Shown: in pieces, positions 30,611-38,806 of the stretch | Position numbering within the stretch: the stretch's first letter is position 1 | How the letters are laid out: each line of letters opens with the position of its first letter | Assembly: GCF_017876095.1 (NCBI RefSeq) | Contig: NZ_JAGINM010000004.1 | Span: 124,001-188,000 of the forward strand | Direction of reading: 5' to 3' | Source: Azospirillum agricola | Lineage (GTDB): Bacteria > Pseudomonadota > Alphaproteobacteria > Azospirillales > Azospirillaceae | DNA: 64,000 nt | Notes under the pieces: generated by a model | What the model was told of the DNA's origin: nothing | The model's input: the letters and a program-made list of their open reading frames with translations, nothing else | The model's database searches: none | Program-made: the position numbers and the translations under genes

Positions 30611-33334
30611 CTACACGGACGGTCCGTTTTCCGACGCGCGCGCCGACGGCAGCAGCACCCGCTGGTAGAGATAGCCGATGCCGATCAGGCTGACGCCGAG
30701 GCCGAGGAAGGAGGCGACGCGGTATAGCCCCTCCAGATCCTCCATGTCGCTGAGGAACACCTTGGCGACCACCGCCAGCACCAGCGCCAGACCGGCGTGC
30801 CGCATCCAGCCCCAGCCGAAGCGCAGCGCCACCACCAGCAGAACCACGGCGAAGACCAGGAATCCCGCCGAATAGCTGTACCACTCCGCGTCCGACATCC
30901 CGTAGCCGGACAGAACCGGCCCCTGGAAGGCGCGGCGGATCTCCAGCGCCAGATTCAGCGCGAGCAGGGCGAAGGGCAGCAGCGGCGCCAACTGCCGCAG
31001 GCGCGGCCAGGGCGGCGGGTCGAGCCACAGGAACACCAGCCCCAGCAGCCCCGGCGCGCCGTAGGCCAGCAGCAGCCGGTTGACCACCGGCCAGTTGCCG
31101 ACCGGCTCGTCGGTCCACAGCGGGTTGAGGTCGAGCACCTGCACCCCCACCACCTGCGCCGCCGCCAGCACCACCAGCAGGCGACGGCCCCAGACGGCGA
31201 CCGGCCGCGCGCTCCAGCGCCGGTCGGCGGCGAGCAGCAGCGCCAGCCCGAGCCAGGACAGCGTGTGCAGCGCCGTCTCCGCCAGGGTCGAGGGCGCCTC
31301 GTCGAGGCTGGGCGCCATCCAGCGGTGGATGGCGAGCGAGACCATCAGGGTGGTGAAGATCAGCCCGCCGGCCTCCAGCACCATCACCACCAGATCGTCG
31401 CCCCGCCCGTCCGGCGCCGCGCGCATCCAACGCGCGGCGATCAGGAAGCCCAGCGCCGGCAGCCCGTAGCCGTAGAAAATCCAGGCCATCCCCTCGTAAT
31501 CGAGCACGTAGGGGTTCACCGCCAGCCGCGCCAGCACGGCGGCCGCCACCAGCAGGGCGACGCCGCGCAGCTCGCGGACGGCCAGCTGGCGCTCCAGCCA
31601 GGCCAGCACCGGCACCTGAAGGGCGAGCGCCACCGTCAGCCACGCCTCGCGCAACGTCATGGTGGCGCCGAGCGACAGGGCGCCGACCGCCCCCGCCGCG
31701 AAGGCGGCCAGCCCGAGCGTCGCGCCCGGCCGGTGGCGGTGGCGGGCCAGCGGGGTCGTCGCCCCGACCAGCAGCGCCGCCAGCGCCAGGGCCGCCGCCG
31801 GCCATGCCACCGAGGTGGTGGGCGGCTCGACCAGCGCGTAGGCCAGCGCCAGCAGCGCCAGCGGCATCAGCGCCGACAGCGAGGCCCACAACGCCGTCCG
31901 CCGCGCCTCCCACAGGGCGATGAAGCCGCCGAGGCCGAACAGCGCGGCGAAGCCGCCGGACACCCAGAGGAAGCGCTCGACGATGACCGGCACGAGGTCC
32001 GGCACGGCGATGACGACCGGTTGCCCCTCGGCGTTCAGCTCGGGCGGCGGGGCCGGCAGATAGGGCAGCGCCCAGGGCGCCAGCGCCAGCAGCACGACCA
32101 GCGCGGCGGTCCAGGCGACGCCGGCCAGCCGCTCGACCCGCCGCCCGGCGACCAGCGCCAGCAGGGCGAACAGCCCGAGCGCCGCCAGCGACAGCGGCCC
32201 GTGGTCGTCCAGCCAGAACAGCCCGGCGATCAGCAGGCCGAGCAGCCGCATCGCCGTCATCGCCAGCCGGTCGGCGGGATGACGGCGGCGGCGGCGCAGC
32301 CAGGACGGCAGGGCGGCGCGCCAGCCGGTGAGGGGAACGGAATCGGGAGCGGCTTCCTCCGGCTCCACATCGCTCCAGCGACCGAGCACCGCCGGCATCA
32401 GGAACAGCGCGGCGGTCAGCAGCAGATACAGCCCGACCGGCAGGGCATCGCCCCGCGTCCAGGGGTCGGCGAACCACAGCAGCGGCCACAACGCCGCCCC
32501 CACCAGCATGCCCCAGCCGAGCCAGCGCCAGCCCCGGTACAGCACCACCGCCATGCCGGCGCCGTTGAGCGCCAGCAGATAGGCGAACAGCCCCCAGGCC
32601 ATCGGGTTGTCCGAGGACACCAGCAGCGGCGTGACGAAGCCGGCGAGCAGCCCGAGCGCCGCGATGAACGGCCCCTGGAGCAGCGACAGCCCGATGCCGA
32701 CCAGCGACAGCGCCGCCAGCAGCGCGAAGGCGACCAGCGGGGCGAACAGGTCGAACAGCGCGAAGCCGCCATAGACGCTGGCGAAGGCGGCGAACAGCCC
32801 GGCCGCCGTCAGGGCGGGCGGCACATAGTCCGGCCCGGCCGCCGCGACCAACCGTTGCTCCGGCCGCCGCCGCAGCCACTCGCCGCCGACCATCAGCCCG
32901 GCTCCCGCCAGCAGCCCGAGCGCCACACGCACCGACGGCCCGAGCCAGCCATGCTCGACCGACAGCTTGATGAAGAAGGCGGCGGCCAGCGCCATGGTGG
33001 CGCCACCCAGCCAGATCAGCCAGCGCGAGGCCAGCGATTCCTCCAGCTCGCGCCAGCGCGAGCGGCCCGGCGCGGGATCCGGAGCGTAGGTGGCGTCCGG
33101 TTCGTCCGGACGGTCCGGCGGGGCTTCGTCGGCGAAGACCGGGACGGGCTCCGGCGGCATGTCCTCGCTGGCGATGACGGCGGGATCGGCCGCCGGAGAG
33201 TCGGGCAGCGGCCCGCCGCCCAGCCGCGCCACCGCCCGCCGCAATTCGTCGATTTCCCGCGCCTGCGCCTTCAGCCGGCGGTCGATGCGGTGGAAGACGA
33301 CGCCGACCACCAGCACCAGCAACACAAACTCCAT
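30611..33334 (-). CDS. DUF2339 polytopic membrane protein
   Basis: A very hydrophobic 907-residue protein. It has an N-terminal membrane helix, a short coiled coil (AQAREIDELRRAVARL), an acidic Pro-rich linker (about 45-90), the conserved ESLASRWLIWLGGATMALA entry and then some twenty or more membrane helices to the end. This is the DUF2339 family, broadly distributed and without assigned function. It lies 88 bp upstream of the transhydrogenase gene on the same strand, but the spacing does not require an operon. The high density of GC-rich codons for Ala/Leu produces long spurious frames on both strands here. Confidence 0.88.
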   Translation of the reverse strand: MEFVLLVLVVGVVFHRIDRRLKAQAREIDELRRAVARLGGGPLPDSPAADPAVIASEDMPPEPVPVFADEAPPDRPDEPDATYAPDPAPGRSRWRELEESLASRWLIWLGGATMALAAAFFIKLSVEHGWLGPSVRVALGLLAGAGLMVGGEWLRRRPEQRLVAAAGPDYVPPALTAAGLFAAFASVYGGFALFDLFAPLVAFALLAALSLVGIGLSLLQGPFIAALGLLAGFVTPLLVSSDNPMAWGLFAYLLALNGAGMAVVLYRGWRWLGWGMLVGAALWPLLWFADPWTRGDALPVGLYLLLTAALFLMPAVLGRWSDVEPEEAAPDSVPLTGWRAALPSWLRRRRRHPADRLAMTAMRLLGLLIAGLFWLDDHGPLSLAALGLFALLALVAGRRVERLAGVAWTAALVVLLALAPWALPYLPAPPPELNAEGQPVVIAVPDLVPVIVERFLWVSGGFAALFGLGGFIALWEARRTALWASLSALMPLALLALAYALVEPPTTSVAWPAAALALAALLVGATTPLARHRHRPGATLGLAAFAAGAVGALSLGATMTLREAWLTVALALQVPVLAWLERQLAVRELRGVALLVAAAVLARLAVNPYVLDYEGMAWIFYGYGLPALGFLIAARWMRAAPDGRGDDLVVMVLEAGGLIFTTLMVSLAIHRWMAPSLDEAPSTLAETALHTLSWLGLALLLAADRRWSARPVAVWGRRLLVVLAAAQVVGVQVLDLNPLWTDEPVGNWPVVNRLLLAYGAPGLLGLVFLWLDPPPWPRLRQLAPLLPFALLALNLALEIRRAFQGPVLSGYGMSDAEWYSYSAGFLVFAVVLLVVALRFGWGWMRHAGLALVLAVVAKVFLSDMEDLEGLYRVASFLGLGVSLIGIGYLYQRVLLPSARASENGPSV

Positions 33335-33457
33335 CGCGCCGCCGCCCCATTCTTCACTCGTTCGAACGGGGAAGGATAGCGCCGCAACCCACCGCTGTCC
33401 CGGTCACGCTCGGAGGAGGCCGAACGGCGTAAGTGGGGTCGTGGAGTTCGGCCGCCG

Positions 33458-33504
33458 CCCCACCCCGACCCTCCCCCGCCGGGCATGGGAGGGTCAGGGT
33501 GGGG
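33458..33504. repeat. Extragenic palindrome overlapping the end of the DUF72 gene
   Basis: Arms CCCCACCCCGACCCTCCC and GGGAGGGTCAGGGTGGGG with a 10-11 nt loop. It covers the last codons of the DUF72 gene, which therefore ends in a Pro-rich PAPVPPP tail. Similar CCCTCCC-type palindromes are frequent in GC-rich alphaproteobacteria. Confidence 0.65.
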
Positions 33505-34261
33505 GCACGGGCGCCGGCGCGTCCCCGATCCTGCCCAGCAGCGCCAGCGCGTCGTCCACCGCGTGGAAATCGGCGGTGTTGTCGAAGACGCACCAGACCG
33601 GCCGCTCCAGCGATTCCGCCAGCAGCCGGTCCGCCAGCCCGTCGAGCGCCGCCGGCTCGTAGGCCGAGCGGTACATCACCGGCGAGCCGTGCATCCGCCA
33701 GTAGCGCAGGCCATCCCAGCCGCCCGGCTCCGCGGCACCCTCGACCGGCGCCGGGTCGGCGGCGACCCGCGCGACGCGGTGGGTGACCAGCAGCCCCTCG
33801 GCCTCCGCGGAAAACCAGCCGGCATGACGCGGCTCGCACACCACGTCGCCGTCGAAGCGGACGCGCAAGCCCGCGAGGAAGCCGTCGGCCACCGCCGGGT
33901 CGAAACCGAGGCTGGGCGGAAGCTGGACCAGCAGCGGTCCCAGCCGGTCGCCCAGCCGCCCGGCCTCGCCGAGAAAGCGGTCGAGCGCGTCCCCGGCGCC
34001 GGCCAGCCGCGCCTCGTGGGTGATCGCCTTGGGGATCTTCACCGCGAAACGGAAGTCCGGCGGGGTCGAGGCCGCCCAGCGCGCCCAGGTCTCCGGCTTG
34101 TGCGGGCGGTAGAAGCTGCTGTTCACCTCGGTCATCGGCAGCACGCGGGCGGTGCGCTCCAGATGCGAGCCGTCCACGGGGAAGGCGTGGGCCGACAGCT
34201 TGGGAATGCCCCAGCCGGCGACGCCGACCCGGATCGGGTGCCGGGTCCGATCGGCGCTCAT
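33494..34261 (-). CDS. DUF72 (YecE-like) family protein
   Basis: A 255-residue TIM-barrel-like protein. IRVGVAGWGIPK, EVNSSFYRPHKPETWARWA, FRFAVKIPKAITHEARL, CEPRHAGWF and YWRMHGSP are the conserved blocks of DUF72/YecE. The family is widespread and its biochemical role is unknown; an endonuclease-like fold has been suggested from structure. The start ATG overlaps the stop of the CDF transporter gene (ATGA, 34258-34261), so both are translated from one mRNA together with, probably, nothing else. Confidence 0.9.
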   Translation of the reverse strand: MSADRTRHPIRVGVAGWGIPKLSAHAFPVDGSHLERTARVLPMTEVNSSFYRPHKPETWARWAASTPPDFRFAVKIPKAITHEARLAGAGDALDRFLGEAGRLGDRLGPLLVQLPPSLGFDPAVADGFLAGLRVRFDGDVVCEPRHAGWFSAEAEGLLVTHRVARVAADPAPVEGAAEPGGWDGLRYWRMHGSPVMYRSAYEPAALDGLADRLLAESLERPVWCVFDNTADFHAVDDALALLGRIGDAPAPVPPP

Positions 34262-35229
34262 CCCGGCCGGGCCTCCGGATTCGGCATCTCCGGATTTGGC
34301 CGGGCCGCCTCGCGGTCGCGGCGGGCGCGCAGCGATTCGGCCTCGACGAAGATGCGGCGGACCTGCGGGAAGCGGTGGCGGATGCGCGTCTCCATCGCGC
34401 AGACCGCGTCCTCGACCTCGCGGGCGTTCAGGCTGTCCTGGAACTCGACCGACAGGTTCAGCAGCACGTCGTCGGGGCCCATGTGCATGGTCAGCACGTC
34501 GAGCGGGCGCTTCACCCGCGCCTCCTCGCCGACGATGGCGCGGATGCCCTCGACGACGCGGCGGTCGGCCGATTCGCCGATCAGCAGCCCCTTCGATTCG
34601 TAGGCCAGCATCGCCGCCACAACCGCCAGCACGAAGCCGATCGCCATCGACGCCCAGGCGTCCCAGGCCGGGTCGCCGGTGATCTCGCCCAGCGCCAGCC
34701 CGATCCCGGCCAGCAGCAGCCCGATCAGCGCCGCCGTGTCCTCGAACAGCACGACGAAGACCGACGGGTTCTTGGAGCGGTGGACGGCCGACAGGATGCC
34801 CTGGTTGCCCTGGGTGCGGCGGAACTCGCGCAGCGCCACCCACCAGGACGCCGCCTCGAAGACCGTGGCGATGCCGAGCACCAGGAAGTTGATCCAGGGC
34901 GTCTCGACCGGCCTCGGGTTGGTCAGCGCGTGCCAGCCGTCGTACAGCGACAGCCCTGCGCCGATGCCGAACAGCAGCACGGCGACCACGAAGGACCAGA
35001 AATAGACCTCGCGGCCATGGCCGAAGGGGTGCTGCGGGGTCGGCGGCCGGCGCGCCCGGCGGATGCCGTAGAGCAGCAGCACTTGGTTGCCGCTGTCGAC
35101 CACCGAATGGATGGCCTCGCTGAACATGGCGGCGCTGCCGGTGAAGGCGCTGGCGATGAATTTGGTGAACGCGATCGCCATGTTGCCGCCCAGCGCGGCG
35201 AGCACGACCTTGGTGGAGCCTTCGGCCAC
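34258..35229 (-). CDS. Cation diffusion facilitator (CDF) metal transporter
   Basis: Inner-membrane divalent-metal/proton antiporter of 323 residues. The N-terminal helices carry the metal-site pattern FSEAIHSVVDSGNQ; HPFGHGREVYFW follows in the first cytosolic loop; the C-terminal cytosolic domain (about 220-300, LDVLTMHMGPDDVLLNLSVEF) is the dimerising metallochaperone-like fold. Zn, Fe, Mn or Co are possible substrates. The start is GTG at 35229, preceded at 12 bp by a 25-bp tandem duplication. It is cotranslated with the DUF72 gene downstream. Confidence 0.92.
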   Translation of the reverse strand: MAEGSTKVVLAALGGNMAIAFTKFIASAFTGSAAMFSEAIHSVVDSGNQVLLLYGIRRARRPPTPQHPFGHGREVYFWSFVVAVLLFGIGAGLSLYDGWHALTNPRPVETPWINFLVLGIATVFEAASWWVALREFRRTQGNQGILSAVHRSKNPSVFVVLFEDTAALIGLLLAGIGLALGEITGDPAWDAWASMAIGFVLAVVAAMLAYESKGLLIGESADRRVVEGIRAIVGEEARVKRPLDVLTMHMGPDDVLLNLSVEFQDSLNAREVEDAVCAMETRIRHRFPQVRRIFVEAESLRARRDREAARPNPEMPNPEARPG

Positions 35230-35240
35230 GCGGTGGATTC

Positions 35241-35298
35241 CTTCGGGTGAACGGAGCCGGGTTCACTTCGGGTGAACGGAGCCGGGTTCAGCGAACCC
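35241..35298. repeat. 25-bp tandem duplication plus small hairpin upstream of the CDF gene
   Basis: Two adjacent identical 25-bp copies (35241-35265 and 35266-35290), each beginning CTTCGGGTGA and ending CCGGGTTCA. The end of the second copy also forms a hairpin, GGGTTC/GAACCC, at 35284-35298. The duplication lies in the 5' untranslated region of the CDF gene. Confidence 0.85.
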
Positions 35299-35351
35299 GC
35301 CCGTCCCCAACGATCCATCCCCGCCCGAGGTTCCCGACGGTCAACCCCCGC

Positions 35352-36059
35352 TCAGGGGCCGCGCGCCGTGCGCCAGGCGCAGACCGCCGCGTAATAGGCC
35401 GAGGCCGCCAGCCACAGCCCGAACAGCCAGCCCGGCCGGTCCGGCGACAGCACCACCAGCGCGCCGCAGCACAGCAGCCACACCGAGGTGACGGCGATGT
35501 TCAACCCCATCAGCGCCTTGACCCGGAAGGGGTGCAGGAACTTCACCGTGGTGAAGGTCAGCAGGCCCAGCGCCACGACGATCGCCGCGTTGATCCACGG
35601 GTTGAGGTCGAGCAGCCAGAGATAGAGCGCCACCACGTTCCAGATCGCCGGGAAGCCGACGAAGTAGTTGTCGCCGCTCTTCATCTGCACGTTGGCGAAG
35701 CAGTAGAGCGAGGTCAGCAGCACCCAGGCGGCCAGCGCGATGCTGACCAGCCCTTCCGGCAGCAGGCCGAAGCGGTGCATGAACACCGCCGGCACGACCA
35801 CATAGGTCAGGTAATCGATGACGAGGTCGAGCACCGACCCGTCGATTCCCGGCAGCACCTGCTTGACCGAGGCGCGGCGCGCCAGCGTGCCGTCGACCCC
35901 GTCCACCACCAGCGCCACGCCCAGCCAGGCGAGGCAGAGCTTCGCGTCGCCCGCCGCCGTGGCGAGCAGGGCCAGCAGCCCCAGCACCGCCCCGCTGGCC
36001 GTGAAGACATGGACACCCCAGGCCGACAGGCGGTGCGTGATTCCGTAGGCGGCGCTCAT
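35352..36059 (-). CDS. pcs: Phosphatidylcholine synthase
   Basis: Inner-membrane enzyme that condenses choline with CDP-diacylglycerol to make phosphatidylcholine in one step, a pathway typical of alphaproteobacteria living with eukaryotes. The 235 residues have about eight membrane helices and the CDP-alcohol phosphotransferase motif from DGVDGTLARR to GSVLDLVIDY, with all four catalytic aspartates present. GDNYFVGFPAIWNV and TTVKFLHPFR are Pcs-specific. It lies upstream of the CDF gene on the same strand but 120 bp away. It probably uses host- or soil-derived choline. Confidence 0.95.
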   Translation of the reverse strand: MSAAYGITHRLSAWGVHVFTASGAVLGLLALLATAAGDAKLCLAWLGVALVVDGVDGTLARRASVKQVLPGIDGSVLDLVIDYLTYVVVPAVFMHRFGLLPEGLVSIALAAWVLLTSLYCFANVQMKSGDNYFVGFPAIWNVVALYLWLLDLNPWINAAIVVALGLLTFTTVKFLHPFRVKALMGLNIAVTSVWLLCCGALVVLSPDRPGWLFGLWLAASAYYAAVCAWRTARGP

Positions 36060-36122
36060 TCAGGGGTTCCGTTCGGGCGGGCGGTCATGGGGGAGAGAAG
36101 GTGCGGAGAGGGGCGATTTTCT

Positions 36123-36151
36123 GACACAGATGAGCACAGATAAACACAGAT
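36123..36151. repeat. Third copy of the 10-bp-phased ACACAGAT repeat
   Basis: Reads G, ACACAGATGA, GCACAGATAA, ACACAGATT, the same phase and core as the inverted repeat at 23505-23669 but single and diverged. It lies between the stop of glcF and the start of pcs, again in a gap between two leftward genes. Confidence 0.8.
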
Positions 36152-36196
36152 TTGTGGCGACGCGGAATCCCCCTCCATGCCTTGTCACGCCACCGC

Positions 36197-37573
36197 TTAG
36201 CCCGCCGCCGATTCGGCCGTCCCCTCGAAAGCCGCCCGGCCCGCCAGCGCCTCCGGCCGGGGACCGCCGGTTGCCCAGTCCAGCAGTTCCACCGTGTGGA
36301 CCACCGGCAGGCCGGTGCCGCCCCCGGCACCACCCCCAGCGCCGCCCCTTGCGCCGCCCCTTGCCCCGGCGGCGATCTGCGTGATGCAGCCGAGGTTTCC
36401 GGCGGCGACCGCGTCGGGCCGCGTGCTCTCGATGGCGGCGACCTTGCGGGCGCGCAGCTCGCCGGCCAGTTCGGGCTGGAGCAGATTGTAGGTGCCGGCC
36501 GACCCGCAGCACAGATGCGCGTCGGGGATCTCCCTCACCACGAATCCGGCGGCGCGCAGCAGGGCGCGCGGCGGCTCCTTGATCCTCTGGCCGTGCTGCA
36601 TCGAGCAGGCGGAGTGGTAGGCGATGGCCTGCCCGGTCGCCACCACCGGGGCCGCCAGCCCGATCTCGTCCATCAGCTCGGTGACGTCGCGCGCCAGCCC
36701 GGCCACCCGCGCCGCCTTGGCGGCGTAGGCCGGGTCCTCGCGGAACAGGAAGCCGTAATCCTTCACGCTGGTGCCGCAGCCCGACGCGTTGACGACGATG
36801 GCGTCCAGCCCCTCCCCCTCGATCTCGCGGGTCCAGGAATCGATGGTCGCCTTCGCCGAGGCGTGGGCGAGATCCTCCTTGCCCATGTGGTGCGTCAAGG
36901 CGCCGCAGCAGTCGGCGCCCTTCGACACCACCACCTCGACCCCGTGCCGGGTCAGCAGGCGGATGGTCGCCTCGTTGATCTGCGGGGCCAGCACCCGCTG
37001 GGCGCAGCCGATCAGCAGCGCCACCCGCTTGCGCCGCGGCCCCTCGGCCGGATGCACGCCGGGCCGGTCGCTGGGGCTGGGCGGCGGCACGCTGGCGGGA
37101 GCCAGCGCCAGCATGGCCGACAGGCGCTTCGGCAGCAGGCCGCGCAACGGCCTGCCCAGCGCGGCGCCCAGCAGAGCCAGACGGAACAGGCGCGGGTTCG
37201 GCAGCAGGCGGGCCACCAGATCGCGCGCGGCGCGGTCGGCGGGGGGGCGGCTGTGGGTCGCCTCGATGTGGGCGCGGGCGTGATCGACCAGATGCATGTA
37301 GTGCACGCCCGAGGGGCAGGTCGTCATGCAGGACAGGCAGGACAGGCAGCGGTCGATGTGCTTGACCGTCGACTCGGGCGGCGGGCCGCCCTTCTCCAGC
37401 ATGTCCTTGATCTGGTAGATGCGGCCGCGCGGACTGTCCAGCTCGTCGCCGAGGATGGTGTAGGTCGGGCAGGTCGCGGTGCAGAAGCCGCAATGCACGC
37501 ATTTGCGCAGGATCGCTTCCGATTCGCGGGTCGCGGCGTCGGCCAGCTGGGCGAGCGAGAAATTCGTCTGCAT
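36197..37573 (-). CDS. glcF: Glycolate oxidase iron-sulfur subunit
   Basis: Electron-transfer subunit of the membrane-associated glycolate oxidase. Of its 458 residues, the N-terminal part holds two [4Fe-4S] motifs (CVHCGFCTATCP near residue 25 and CLSCLSCMTTCP near 75) and the rest holds two CCG domains (GADCCGALTHH and HLCCGSAGTYNL). A Gly/Ala-rich stretch, AAGARGGARGGAGGG, interrupts the last domain and is encoded by imperfect 12-bp DNA repeats. The ATG at 37573 begins MQTNFSLAQLADA. It is the third gene of glcD-glcE-glcF, 17 bp after glcE. Confidence 0.95.
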   Translation of the reverse strand: MQTNFSLAQLADAATRESEAILRKCVHCGFCTATCPTYTILGDELDSPRGRIYQIKDMLEKGGPPPESTVKHIDRCLSCLSCMTTCPSGVHYMHLVDHARAHIEATHSRPPADRAARDLVARLLPNPRLFRLALLGAALGRPLRGLLPKRLSAMLALAPASVPPPSPSDRPGVHPAEGPRRKRVALLIGCAQRVLAPQINEATIRLLTRHGVEVVVSKGADCCGALTHHMGKEDLAHASAKATIDSWTREIEGEGLDAIVVNASGCGTSVKDYGFLFREDPAYAAKAARVAGLARDVTELMDEIGLAAPVVATGQAIAYHSACSMQHGQRIKEPPRALLRAAGFVVREIPDAHLCCGSAGTYNLLQPELAGELRARKVAAIESTRPDAVAAGNLGCITQIAAGARGGARGGAGGGAGGGTGLPVVHTVELLDWATGGPRPEALAGRAAFEGTAESAAG

Positions 37574-37590
37574 GGGTCCGGATCCGCTCC

Positions 37591-38793
37591 TCAGACGCCC
37601 GCGTGCATGCGGCCGGGGTTGAGAACGCCCTTGGGGTCGAAGCTGGCCTTGACGCGGCGGGTCAGCGCCATCAGCGGCTCGGGCAACGGCTGAAACACCT
37701 CGGTGACGGCGCGGACCGACTCGGGCGCCCGCATCAGCGTCGCGTGGCCCTGGGCGCCGACGGCGGCGCGGATGGTCGCGGCGGCATCGGGCAGGTTGGG
37801 ATCGGCTGGCACCGTCAGCCAGATCAGCCCACCGCCCCAATCGTAGAAGGCCTCGACGTCGAGGCTGCGGCGGATCGCGGCTAGGGTCGCCGGACCGGAA
37901 GCGGGAGGCACGGATAGTTTCCAGAGATGGGGGAGGCTGTCCCCTCCGCCAAGCCCGCCGAACCACGCCGCGTCCCGCACCTCGCGCCACAGCGCCAGCG
38001 ACTCGTCGCGCCCGAGCACCGCATCGGCCCGCAATTCCTCGCGCAGCAGCGCCACCCGCGCGGCGACCGACGGGCCGAAGCCCTCGATTCGCACCAGCGT
38101 CGCCGCCCCGCCGGCCCGCGCCACCGCCGCGACGCCCGAGCGCGCGGCGATCCCCGCCGGCAGATGCGCCGCCCCCGACACGTCGTAGGGGCTGCGCAGG
38201 GCGCGGTCGAGCGCCGCCACCGCGCCGGCATCCTCCAGCCCGGCGAGCAGCAGGGTCGCCGTGTCCTCCGGCGCCGGCAGCACCTTCACGGTGATCTCGG
38301 TCAGCGCGGTCAGCGTGCCGAAGCTGCCCGCCATCAGCTTGGGCAGGTCATAGCCGGTGACGTTCTTCACCACCTTGCCACCGCCCTTGTAATGCTCGCC
38401 ACGCCCGCTGACCCCGGCAATGCCGAGCGCGTGGTCGCGCGCCGACCCGGCGGAGATGCGGCGCGGCCCGGCCAGCCCGCTGGCCATCAGCCCGCCCAGC
38501 GTGCCCCCGTCCGGCGGCTCGAAGGCGAGGTGCTGCGCGCGCTCCGCCAGCATCGGCAGGATGGTCGCCATCGGCGTGCCGGCCAGCGCGGTCAGCACCA
38601 GCTCCTCCGGCTCGTAGGCGACGATGCCCGACAGGCCGGACAGATCCAGCGCGTGCCCGGCCTGGACCGGACGGCCCAGTCCGCGCCGGGTTCCGCTGCC
38701 CAGGATCTCCAGCGGTTCACCGGCCGATAACGCCCAGCGCACCGCCTCGGCGGCCTGGGCGGCGGTCTCCGGCTTCAGCGTGGTGATGGTCAT
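37591..38793 (-). CDS. glcE: Glycolate oxidase FAD-binding subunit GlcE
   Basis: Second flavin subunit of glycolate oxidase, 400 residues. A single FAD_binding_4 domain is visible (ILGSGTRRGLGRPV, GGTLGGLMASGLAGPRR, GGKVVKNVTGYDLPKLM, GSFGTLTALTEITVKVLP) and the C-terminus ends in DPKGVLNPGRMHAG. It lies 13 bp after glcD and 17 bp before glcF, so the three are cotranscribed. The complex oxidises glycolate to glyoxylate and delivers electrons to quinone. Confidence 0.95.
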   Translation of the reverse strand: MTITTLKPETAAQAAEAVRWALSAGEPLEILGSGTRRGLGRPVQAGHALDLSGLSGIVAYEPEELVLTALAGTPMATILPMLAERAQHLAFEPPDGGTLGGLMASGLAGPRRISAGSARDHALGIAGVSGRGEHYKGGGKVVKNVTGYDLPKLMAGSFGTLTALTEITVKVLPAPEDTATLLLAGLEDAGAVAALDRALRSPYDVSGAAHLPAGIAARSGVAAVARAGGAATLVRIEGFGPSVAARVALLREELRADAVLGRDESLALWREVRDAAWFGGLGGGDSLPHLWKLSVPPASGPATLAAIRRSLDVEAFYDWGGGLIWLTVPADPNLPDAAATIRAAVGAQGHATLMRAPESVRAVTEVFQPLPEPLMALTRRVKASFDPKGVLNPGRMHAGV

Positions 38794-38806
38794 GCCGGGC
38801 GGCCCC

